Positions 54,296 to 61,782 of a stretch of DNA of 64,000 nt are shown piece by piece. The translations under genes were made by a program, and so were the position numbers. Origin of the DNA: an uncultured Lacinutrix sp. Lineage in GTDB: Bacteria > Bacteroidota > Bacteroidia > Flavobacteriales > Flavobacteriaceae. The stretch spans positions 62,001-126,000 of the forward strand of contig NZ_CANMRQ010000004.1 of assembly GCF_947500325.1 (NCBI RefSeq), in the 5' to 3' direction. The notes beneath the pieces are model-generated. The model saw only the letters and a program-made list of their open reading frames with translations. It searched no databases and had not been told where the DNA came from. Position 1 is the first letter of the stretch. Each line of letters begins with the position of its first letter.

Positions 54296-55384
54296 TTAAA
54301 TTCCTTTTGTAAGTTTTTTTACAATTTTATTTTCAGATAAAAACTCTTTTAATATTACTTTTATTGCAGTGTAAGCTGGTATAGCAACTATCAAACCTAT
54401 AACACCAAATAATACGCCAGCAATTAGGATTACTAAGAATATTTCTAACGGGTGTGATTTTACACTTTTAGAAAAAATAATTGGTTGACTAAAGAAGTTA
54501 TCTACTAATTGAGCGATAACAAAACCAATCATAACATAAATTGTTTTTGGCAATATAACTTCACTAAAACTTTCTCCTAAATTACTTGTCATACTTAAAA
54601 CAAGCATTAATATAGCACTTACCAATGGGCCAACATATGGTATTAAGTTCAATAGTGCACATAAAAATGCAATGACAACAGCATTTTTAATACCAAAAAT
54701 TAATAAAACTACAGTGTAAATAATAAATAGAATCAATATTTGAAATATTAAACCAACAAAGTATCTAGACAATAAGTCTTTAATTTTTGTAGTAGAATTT
54801 TTCCATCTAGACTCTTTTCCATCTGGTACAAACGTCATAATACCGTTTTCAAACAATTTACTATCCTTTAAAAAGAAAAAAGATATAAATAAAACAGAAA
54901 ACAAGCCTATACTAAAACTACCTAATCCACTGACCAATCCATTTAAAAAATTTGGAATAAGAGAGTAGTCTATTTTTCCAAGTAAATTTGAGTCTTTTAT
55001 AGATTGTTCTACGTCAATTCTTTTAAGATCAAAATAATCAATAATTTCTTTATAAAGTCCTTCTATATTAATTTGTAGTTTATCAATATCTAAAAGAGCT
55101 AAATTTTGACCTTGCTCAACAATTAATGGTATAAATAATAACACTAAGCCAACTAAAAGCCCAATAAGAAGCACCATTGTAACTATAACCGCTAACGTGT
55201 TTCTAAACTTTAAACGACGTCGTAAAAAAAGAACAATCGGTCTTCCTATTAGAGAAATTACTGCTGCAATAGCTATATATACTATTATTGACTGTATTTT
55301 AAATAAAAAGAAAAGCACTAAAAAAGTACCAAGTAGAATACCTATAGCTTTAATAATACCAGTAGAAATAGTGTTAGAGTTCAT
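54296..55384 (-). CDS. AI-2E family transporter (PerM/YdiK-like)
   Basis: 362 residues with about seven to eight membrane helices: two near the N-terminus, a helical periplasmic segment at about 95-150, then the conserved C-terminal block (LNLIPYVGPLVSAILMLVLS, HPLEIFLVILIAGVLFGVIGLIVAIPAY). The family includes proposed autoinducer-2 exporters and Na+/H+ antiporters, and the substrate is unknown. It starts 20 bp after trmH and is 8 bp before the methyltransferase gene. Confidence 0.9.
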   Translation of the reverse strand: MNSNTISTGIIKAIGILLGTFLVLFFLFKIQSIIVYIAIAAVISLIGRPIVLFLRRRLKFRNTLAVIVTMVLLIGLLVGLVLLFIPLIVEQGQNLALLDIDKLQINIEGLYKEIIDYFDLKRIDVEQSIKDSNLLGKIDYSLIPNFLNGLVSGLGSFSIGLFSVLFISFFFLKDSKLFENGIMTFVPDGKESRWKNSTTKIKDLLSRYFVGLIFQILILFIIYTVVLLIFGIKNAVVIAFLCALLNLIPYVGPLVSAILMLVLSMTSNLGESFSEVILPKTIYVMIGFVIAQLVDNFFSQPIIFSKSVKSHPLEIFLVILIAGVLFGVIGLIVAIPAYTAIKVILKEFLSENKIVKKLTKGI

Positions 55385-55404
55385 TTAGTAAATATATAAA
55401 TAAA

Positions 55405-55905
55405 TTAAAGCATTTGTTTTGTAATTTCATAAAGCGCAATAGTCGTTGCTTGTACTACGTTCATGCTACTATTTTGTCCATACATATCTACATGAATTAT
55501 AGCGTCACTTTGATTTAAAATAGCTTCAGATACTCCAAAATTTTCATCACCAATAACTAATATTATTGGTTTTTGTACGGAAAATTCATAATCATGAATA
55601 GATTCGCTTGTATCTGTTATCTCTAATGAGATAATTTGATAATCTTCTGCTTTGTATTCTGTAATAACTTCTAAGGCATTATTTGAAATTGTGTAGTCAA
55701 CAACTTTATCAGTAGCTCTAGACGTTTTTGTCATTTTTCGCCCTAACGGAATAGCATTACCGCAAAATATTACTTTCTCTACACCAAAAGCATCTGCCGT
55801 ACGAAACAAACTACCAATATTTGGTGCATTTGCAACATTTTCGCAAACCAAAACTATTGGGAAGTTTCTTTTTTTGAAATTTGTATTGTAATGATTGAGT
55901 TGCAA
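55405..55905 (-). CDS. TrmH-family RNA methyltransferase (SpoU type)
   Basis: 166 residues, a bare SPOUT domain without an N-terminal extension. The motifs are NAPNIGSLFRTADAFGVEKVIF (motif 1), ILVIGDENFGVSEAIL (motif 2) and HVDMYGQNSSMNVVQATTIALYEI (motif 3, knot). It 2'-O-methylates tRNA or rRNA ribose; the target cannot be told from this. It lies in the operon with AI-2E. Confidence 0.9.
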   Translation of the reverse strand: MQLNHYNTNFKKRNFPIVLVCENVANAPNIGSLFRTADAFGVEKVIFCGNAIPLGRKMTKTSRATDKVVDYTISNNALEVITEYKAEDYQIISLEITDTSESIHDYEFSVQKPIILVIGDENFGVSEAILNQSDAIIHVDMYGQNSSMNVVQATTIALYEITKQML

Positions 55906-55917
55906 GTTTAAATTTTA

Positions 55918-56118
55918 TTAAAAATGAACAGAGTTTTTATTTATACAATTTTGAGATAAATGAGTCTTGAATGCTCCAATATGACAATTAGGCTCATAAT
56001 GATAATTATCAATACCAGTCGTATAAGTATGACTACTTATTGAATGCAACGATAGAGATACAAAAGTAAAGGCTAATATTATTGCTGTAACTTTATATTT
56101 GAGAGAAAATAGCTTCAT
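55918..56118 (-). CDS. 66-residue His/Cys-containing exported or anchored peptide, unknown
   Basis: One hydrophobic helix at about 9-27 (YKVTAIILAFTFVSLSLHS) is followed by a short tail with two Cys (C45, C58) and several His. It lies 5 bp after the DUF4159 gene and 12 bp before trmH, and this tight spacing supports a real gene. No family is recognised. Confidence 0.5.
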   Translation of the reverse strand: MKLFSLKYKVTAIILAFTFVSLSLHSISSHTYTTGIDNYHYEPNCHIGAFKTHLSQNCINKNSVHF

Positions 56119-56123
56119 ACTAA

Positions 56124-56792
56124 TTAATTTTCAAAAGCATATTTAACAATATTTGCTCCCATTTGTAACGCTTTTAGCCTAATATCTTCTGGATCATTAT
56201 GTACTTCTTGATCTTCCCAACCATCTCCTAAATCACTTTCTACAGTTAGTAAAACAACCAAACGAGAATCATGAAATAAACCTAAGGCTTGCGGTCTTTT
56301 ACCATCATGTTCATGAATTTTAGGCAAACCTTTGGCAAATTTAAATGCTGTATTAAAAATGGCATGATTTACAGGTAATTCTTTTAATTCTTGATTTGGA
56401 AATATTTTTTTAAGCTCTTTTACAACATAGTTTTTCATGCCGTAATTATCATCTATATGTAAAAAACCACCACTTTCAAGATAAGTTCTTAAGTTCTCAG
56501 ACTCTTCTTCATTAAAAAACACATTGCCATGCCCAGTCATATGTAATAGTGGGTACTGAAAGATGTCTGTACTACCAACCTCAACTGTTTCAGGTTTTTC
56601 ATTCATTTCGGTTTCAATACTCGCATTACAAAATTTAATCAAATTGGGCAACGCAGTAGGATTAGAATACCAATCACCACCACCTTTATATTTCAAAACT
56701 GCTAGATCTTGTGCTATTACTTTTGATGAAAGTAAACTAAATAGTATGATAAAACTTGTAAGTTTAAATGTGTTTTTAAGACTATAAATCAT
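56124..56792 (-). CDS. DUF4159 secreted protein
   Basis: 222 residues. The signal peptide ends at about VIAQ (residue 28). It has LKYKGGGDWYSNPTALPNLIKF, FQYPLLHMTGHGNVFF and LESGGFLHIDDNYG, the core of DUF4159 with a GATase-like fold. This is the stand-alone secreted version rather than the form fused to BatA-type membrane domains. The function is not established. It heads the minus-strand run that includes trmH. Confidence 0.85.
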   Translation of the reverse strand: MIYSLKNTFKLTSFIILFSLLSSKVIAQDLAVLKYKGGGDWYSNPTALPNLIKFCNASIETEMNEKPETVEVGSTDIFQYPLLHMTGHGNVFFNEEESENLRTYLESGGFLHIDDNYGMKNYVVKELKKIFPNQELKELPVNHAIFNTAFKFAKGLPKIHEHDGKRPQALGLFHDSRLVVLLTVESDLGDGWEDQEVHNDPEDIRLKALQMGANIVKYAFEN

Positions 56793-56816
56793 ATCTCAAA
56801 AATAAAAATTATTGTT

Positions 56817-57539
56817 ATGCAAAACACGCTTTTAGTAATTATTATAATGTTATTTACGTTTCAACCTTCAAAACCTGAAACTTTCGAACCTATTACTGTT
56901 TTAGAATTGTTTACATCCCAAGGTTGTTCTAGTTGCCCTAAAGCTGATGAATTATTAGGTAACGTTAAAAACAAAAGTAATAGAGTGGTGGCTTTGTCAT
57001 ATCATGTAGATTATTGGAATTATATTGGTTGGAATGATCCATTTAGCAATAAATATAATACTGAGAAGCAACGAGAATATGGAGAGAAATTTTACTCTAG
57101 CAGGATATATACGCCGCAACTAGTTATAAATGGTAGAGAGCACTTTGTAGGTTCTAATTCAAGAACCTTGAATGATAAATTAGAAGCTTATGAGAAGCTA
57201 AAAGCTAAAAATAGTGTAACGCTTTCCAATATAAAGCAGATAAATAAAATGATAAATTTTAACTATTCTATAAACGGATCTATTAAAGATAAAAAGATCC
57301 GTTTTATATTAGTAATCGATGAGCGTATTACAAAAGTTAAACGAGGTGAAAATAGAAATAGAGTTATCAAAAATGAAAATATTGTTGTAAATGAAATTAT
57401 TGAAACAATAGAAGATGCAGAAGGAGAAATTTCAATAGAAATTCCTAAAATTGTTGAGCAGCAAGATAATCTTAGAATTGTTGCTATTATTCAAACTAAA
57501 ACATTAGATATAACTGGTGCTACTCAAAAAACGTTATAA
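56817..57539 (+). CDS. DUF1223 thioredoxin-like protein
   Basis: 240 residues. A short hydrophobic N-terminus (NTLLVIIIMLFTF) may be a signal or anchor. The thioredoxin fold carries LELFTSQGCSSCPKADELL with an intact CxxC (C42, C45 by my count), and HVDYWNYIGWNDPFS and YTPQLVINGREHFVGS are DUF1223 blocks. It is probably an envelope redox protein with unknown substrate. Its end overlaps the convergent rsmE by 6 bp. Confidence 0.85.
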   Translation: MQNTLLVIIIMLFTFQPSKPETFEPITVLELFTSQGCSSCPKADELLGNVKNKSNRVVALSYHVDYWNYIGWNDPFSNKYNTEKQREYGEKFYSSRIYTPQLVINGREHFVGSNSRTLNDKLEAYEKLKAKNSVTLSNIKQINKMINFNYSINGSIKDKKIRFILVIDERITKVKRGENRNRVIKNENIVVNEIIETIEDAEGEISIEIPKIVEQQDNLRIVAIIQTKTLDITGATQKTL

Positions 57540-58241
57540 TTCGTTTACAAAAGCTACAGAGTGACAAGCTACAATGGCTGCAGTTTCTGTTCTTAAACGT
57601 GTTGCTCCTAATGTTACAGGAGTAAAATTGCAATGTAATGCCTGCTCAATTTCTTTAGTACTAAAATCACCTTCAGGTCCAATTAAAATTGTAATGTCTT
57701 GCTTTGGTTTTATTTCCTTTTTTAGAGACTTTTTATTAGTTTCTTCACAATGCGCAATAAATAAATCGCCAGAAAACTCTTGTTTTATATAGTTTTTAAA
57801 AGAAATGGCTTCATTCAATTTTGGCAAATAACAGCTTAGAGATTGTTTCATTGCAGATTGCAATATTTTTTCGAGCCTATCAGTTTTTATAACCTTACGT
57901 TCACTGTGATCGCATATAATAGGAGTAACACTAGTAACACCAATTTCTGTAGCTTTTTCTAAAAACCATTCATAGCGATCATTCATTTTTGTAGGAGCTA
58001 CTGCTATATGAAGGTTATACTCTAATGGTTTTTGAGTTTTTGAAGACACTATAGTTACAACACAATTTTTAATGTCTGCAATTATAATTTCAGCAGAAAA
58101 CAAATCGCCTTCTCCATTGGTTATATTCAATATATCTCCAACTTTTTTACGCAATACTTTTACAATATGTTTACTTTCTTCTTTTGTAAAAGTAAATTGT
58201 GGCTGTGAATTTGTTATTTCAGGACTGTAAAATAATTGCAT
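57534..58241 (-). CDS. rsmE: 16S rRNA (uracil-1498-N3)-methyltransferase
   Basis: 235 residues. An N-terminal PUA-like part (KEESKHIVKVLRKKVGDILNITNGEG) is followed by a SPOUT domain with KATEIGVTSVTPIICDHSE, ITILIGPEGDFSTKEIEQAL and VTLGATRLRTETAAIVA, all RsmE signatures. It methylates U1498 of 16S rRNA. It shares one base with the upstream parvulin gene, so the two are translated together. Confidence 0.94.
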   Translation of the reverse strand: MQLFYSPEITNSQPQFTFTKEESKHIVKVLRKKVGDILNITNGEGDLFSAEIIIADIKNCVVTIVSSKTQKPLEYNLHIAVAPTKMNDRYEWFLEKATEIGVTSVTPIICDHSERKVIKTDRLEKILQSAMKQSLSCYLPKLNEAISFKNYIKQEFSGDLFIAHCEETNKKSLKKEIKPKQDITILIGPEGDFSTKEIEQALHCNFTPVTLGATRLRTETAAIVACHSVAFVNEL

Positions 58242-58876
58242 TAATCAATATTTTCTGAGACTTTTAAAACACTAACTTCTTTTATTTCTTGAATGCGATG
58301 TGTTTTTTTTATAATGTAATACCCGTTATCTTTTTCAGTTTTTACGTCATAAATATCATCTAAGTTATGTTTTAAGTCATTGGCTTCATTTTCAATCTCT
58401 ATTGGTAATTCCCCATCCTTAACCCAACCAGAATCACCGCCTTTAAGCGCGTTATCTGCCATAGAATAACGTTTCGCTAAATCTTCAAATTTAACACCTT
58501 TATTATATTTAACCATTATTTTTTTGCGCAGGTCATAAATCTTATCAATTGATAGTTTTGCGCCATCTAAATAAATATAACTTATACGATAATGAGGCAC
58601 ATTAGCTTTACTAATAACTTTATAATGTGTTTTTTTAAACTGTTCTTTTTCGATTTTAGTAAATCCAGTTGGCATTTCTAATAATTCTTTTGCCAATTTA
58701 GATTTGTGTTTTTCGGTATTAAATACTAATAATTTATTTTTTCTAGATTTTTTTGATTCTAGATATTCTTCGGCTTGTGCTTCTGTTTCAATCATTTTAA
58801 GCTCTTTTTTTACAGATGTTTGAGCAGATATGAATACTGTAAAGCATAGCGATATAACAAGTAGTAGTTTGTTCAT
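58241..58876 (-). CDS. Secreted parvulin-type peptidyl-prolyl isomerase
   Basis: 211 residues. The signal peptide ends at about FISAQ (residue 19). The rotamase domain occupies about 115-195 with KGVKFEDLAKRYSMADNALKGGDSGWVKDGELP, the parvulin core, though the first His of the family is not obvious. It probably assists folding of periplasmic proteins. It forms an operon with rsmE (1-bp overlap). Confidence 0.82.
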   Translation of the reverse strand: MNKLLLVISLCFTVFISAQTSVKKELKMIETEAQAEEYLESKKSRKNKLLVFNTEKHKSKLAKELLEMPTGFTKIEKEQFKKTHYKVISKANVPHYRISYIYLDGAKLSIDKIYDLRKKIMVKYNKGVKFEDLAKRYSMADNALKGGDSGWVKDGELPIEIENEANDLKHNLDDIYDVKTEKDNGYYIIKKTHRIQEIKEVSVLKVSENID

Positions 58877-58978
58877 TTATATTAGGAATTATTTAGGTTT
58901 ATTGAACAAAAAAACAAAAAAACAACGTTGATATTTAAATTATTGATAAGGTTATTAACAAGGATTTTAACAACTTGA

Positions 58979-59566
58979 TTATTTATTAGCTCTCAACGAA
59001 ATAAAACGTACTAAAAATACTAATCCACTATAAATTAATAATCTTTCAATTATTCCAAGAAAGAGAATAAAGACAAGGTTATATTCAACACCATCAATTT
59101 CAAAATTATTTGGTGCATAATCACGATGCCAAGACGTAATAAAAATAATATAACGTTCAAGGTTTGGACCTGAAGCTAATACAATTATAAATATTATTAA
59201 TATTAATATAAAGTTTAAAAAGTTTTTTCTTTGAAACCTCTTAAACCAAAACAATTGTATTAATAAACAAAAAATGAAAGGTCTTAATAGCATTATCCAA
59301 TATGCCCACCAATATGGTCCAGTTGCTCTGTTAGAAAAAAATGTATTTTCTTCTGTCGAGTAAAAATATATGGTACTAAAAAGGTAATAAAAGAAATAAA
59401 ATATAGCTATTATACGAATCGTTTTTATAGAGTAATTATAAAAAGAATCATTCAATAATTTTACCTTTTTAGATTTAAATAGTGACAAAATATAGCTTAA
59501 TACTGAGCTATAACAGAAACCGTATACTAGAATATTAAAAAACCATATTATTGTTTCGTTACTCAC
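58979..59566 (-). CDS. Membrane protein of unknown function
   Basis: 195 residues with about five hydrophobic helices (for example IIWFFNILVYGFCYSSVLSYIL, IIAIFYFFYYLFSTIYFY, FLNFILILIIFIIVLAS, LVFILFLGIIERLLIYSGLVFL). It is aromatic rich. The start overlaps the TfoX-like gene by 8 bp, indicating translational coupling. No family is recognised. Confidence 0.65.
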   Translation of the reverse strand: MSNETIIWFFNILVYGFCYSSVLSYILSLFKSKKVKLLNDSFYNYSIKTIRIIAIFYFFYYLFSTIYFYSTEENTFFSNRATGPYWWAYWIMLLRPFIFCLLIQLFWFKRFQRKNFLNFILILIIFIIVLASGPNLERYIIFITSWHRDYAPNNFEIDGVEYNLVFILFLGIIERLLIYSGLVFLVRFISLRANK

Positions 59567-59891
59567 CTAATTTGTATTTAGCATGTTCAAGACCTAATTC
59601 TATATAATGTAATAATTCTAATTCTGTTTTAATACCATCTTGAGAAACATAGATATATTCTTTCATTGGTTTTTTCACAAAATCCATTGGTCTTACATGT
59701 TTTTTAGATAATTCATCATCAATTTTAGCTTCAATAACTCTAACCATTAAATCATTATTGACAGCGCCGATAGTCATTTTTCCTTTATACAAAAAGACTA
59801 AACCTCCAAACATTCTTTTTTCTGTAAGTACATCTGGGAAATAACGAAGTTGTTCTCTAATTCGCGTAGCTACTTGATCGTTGAAGGGCAT
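59559..59891 (-). CDS. TfoX/Sxy N-terminal domain protein
   Basis: 110 residues. RIREQLRYFPDVLTEKRMFGGLVFLYKGKMTIGAVNNDLMVRV is the TfoX N-domain, and the C-terminal HhH domain of TfoX is absent. Relatives in Bacteroidota are single-domain and not shown to control competence. It is cytoplasmic, lies 5 bp after the 223-residue lipoprotein gene and is coupled to the membrane protein gene. Confidence 0.85.
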   Translation of the reverse strand: MPFNDQVATRIREQLRYFPDVLTEKRMFGGLVFLYKGKMTIGAVNNDLMVRVIEAKIDDELSKKHVRPMDFVKKPMKEYIYVSQDGIKTELELLHYIELGLEHAKYKLGE

Positions 59892-59896
59892 AAATA

Positions 59897-60568
59897 TTAT
59901 TCGGCAAAAATAATATCTATTTTTGGAAGCATTGTTTTCATAGGTAAAATATTTAAGCTGGTATATATTGATTCAGAATCATCTAATACACCAGAACCTA
60001 GAATCTTAATGTGCTCATTTTCATATGGTAAAAAATCATAACTAGGGGAATTAAGCATCATGCCTATTGTTTGTTCAATATAAGTAACATTGTTTTGAAT
60101 TCTAAGAATTGAGTATGGAGTATTTGGTTGCAAACAAATATAATCTGATAATGGAGAATAACTTATTGCATTCTGTGAAAATAAATGACTTCCTGAATAC
60201 ACAATAGTATTGGTTATATGATTATATATTTTTATCTCATATTGAATGTTAGGATCACTATGAAAACTTTGGTACCCAATACTACAAATTTGTTTTAATT
60301 CTGAAACTTCAAAACTGTAAGCATGCACTGGAACATCAAAAGTTGATTCTTCAATTATGGCTGAATTACTATTTAATAACTCTTCATATAAATCTTTAAA
60401 AGGGCTATTACTGTCTGTATTGCAAATTATGTCAGAAGTATCTTGACATGGTAACTCAGTAAAGGTTCTTTGCGACTCAGAATTATCATCAAATATATCA
60501 TCATCTAAACATGATAAAAATAGAAGAAAAAGTAGTGAAATTGAAAGGAAAGTAGTTTTGTTTTTCAT
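59897..60568 (-). CDS. Lipoprotein of unknown function
   Basis: 223 residues. The lipobox LLFLSC (C20) is followed by an acidic LDDDIFDDNSES stretch, which in Bacteroidota can direct lipoproteins to the surface. The mature domain is beta-rich (YEIKIYNHITNTIVYSGSH, NTPYSILRIQNNVTYIE), like a DUF4082-type or jelly-roll fold, but no family is certain. It is upstream of the TfoX-like gene. Confidence 0.65.
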   Translation of the reverse strand: MKNKTTFLSISLLFLLFLSCLDDDIFDDNSESQRTFTELPCQDTSDIICNTDSNSPFKDLYEELLNSNSAIIEESTFDVPVHAYSFEVSELKQICSIGYQSFHSDPNIQYEIKIYNHITNTIVYSGSHLFSQNAISYSPLSDYICLQPNTPYSILRIQNNVTYIEQTIGMMLNSPSYDFLPYENEHIKILGSGVLDDSESIYTSLNILPMKTMLPKIDIIFAE

Positions 60569-60636
60569 AGTCTTTATTTTTGATAACTATAAAAAAGATG
60601 CTGAAAAACCGAAATGGTTGCGTTAAAAACAGAGAA

Positions 60637-61659
60637 TTATATCTTCAATCTTGCAGAAGCCATTACATTTTGATCTGCAAAATCACTTTCTAAATACTTT
60701 AAATAACCAACAATAGCAATCATACCTGCATTATCAGTAGTATATTCAAATTTAGGGACATATGTAGTCCATCCAAATTTTTGTTCTCCATCTTTTAAAG
60801 CTTTTCTAATACCAGAATTTGCAGAAACGCCACCGCCAATAGCAATATGACTAATACCTGTTTGTTTTGCAGCTAATTTTAACTTATCTATTAAAATTCC
60901 TATAATAGTATATTGAATTGAAGCGCAAATATCATTTAAGTTTTCCTCAATGAAATTTGCATTCTTTTTTATTTCTCGTTGAATAAAATAGAGTACAGCA
61001 GTTTTAAATCCTGAAAAGCTAAAGTTAAGACCATCAACCTTTGGTTTAGTAAAAGCAAACGCTTTGGGGTTTCCTAATTGCGCTCGTTTATCAATTTCTG
61101 GTCCGGCTGGATAACCCAATCCAAGAATTTTACCACTTTTATCATAAGCTTCACCAACGGCATCGTCAATAGTTTCTCCTATAACTTCCATTTTAAAATA
61201 ATCATCAACTCTTACTATTTGTGTATGTCCTCCAGAAATAGTCATTCCTAAAAAAGGAAAAGTAGGTTGATTAAAACCTTCTTCTTTTATAAAATGAGCT
61301 AGAATATGAGCTTGCATATGGTTAACATCTATTAATGGAATACTTAAACCAAAAGCTAACGATTTCGCAAAAGAAGTACCAACTAATAATGATCCCATTA
61401 AACCTGGGCCACTTGTAAAGGCTATGGCACTTAATTGCGCTTTAGTAATATTAGCTTTTTTTAATGCTTGATGTACAACGGGAACAATGTTTTGTTGGTG
61501 TGCTCGAGAGGCCAATTCAGGTACAACACCACCAAATTCTTCATGTATTTTTTGACTGGCAACAACATTGCTTAAAATAACGTTATTACATATAACGGAC
61601 GCAGATGTATCATCACAAGATGACTCAATACCAAGGATGTAAATATTTTGTGAGGACAT
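60637..61659 (-). CDS. tsaD: tRNA N6-adenosine threonylcarbamoyltransferase
   Basis: 340 residues. ILGIESSCDDTSASVI at the start, the metal-binding HMQAHILAHF, the TISGGHTQIV loop, FSFSGFKTAVLYFIQ and GGVSANSGIRKAL identify the Kae1/TsaD ASKHA fold. It transfers threonylcarbamoyl to A37 of tRNAs reading ANN codons, with TsaB and TsaE. It is divergent from the tamB-like gene, an arrangement I recall as common in Bacteroidota. Confidence 0.96.
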   Translation of the reverse strand: MSSQNIYILGIESSCDDTSASVICNNVILSNVVASQKIHEEFGGVVPELASRAHQQNIVPVVHQALKKANITKAQLSAIAFTSGPGLMGSLLVGTSFAKSLAFGLSIPLIDVNHMQAHILAHFIKEEGFNQPTFPFLGMTISGGHTQIVRVDDYFKMEVIGETIDDAVGEAYDKSGKILGLGYPAGPEIDKRAQLGNPKAFAFTKPKVDGLNFSFSGFKTAVLYFIQREIKKNANFIEENLNDICASIQYTIIGILIDKLKLAAKQTGISHIAIGGGVSANSGIRKALKDGEQKFGWTTYVPKFEYTTDNAGMIAIVGYLKYLESDFADQNVMASARLKI

Positions 61660-61703
61660 TAATAAATATTAGGCATAATAATTGTTAATTTTGATTCCGA
61701 AAT

Positions 61704-61711
61704 CAAATCTA
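61704..61711 (-). promoter_or_regulatory. -7 box TAGATTTG for tsaD
   Basis: A full TAnnTTTG match on the minus strand, 44 bp before the tsaD ATG. A small inverted repeat TTGATT-4-AATCAA overlaps it at 61691-61706. No good TTG box is present at about 19 bp. Confidence 0.3.
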
Positions 61712-61782
61712 TCAAAAGCTTGTATTTCGTGTTTACAAAATTACTATAATTATTTTATAAGCTATTTCAATAGAAATAGTTT

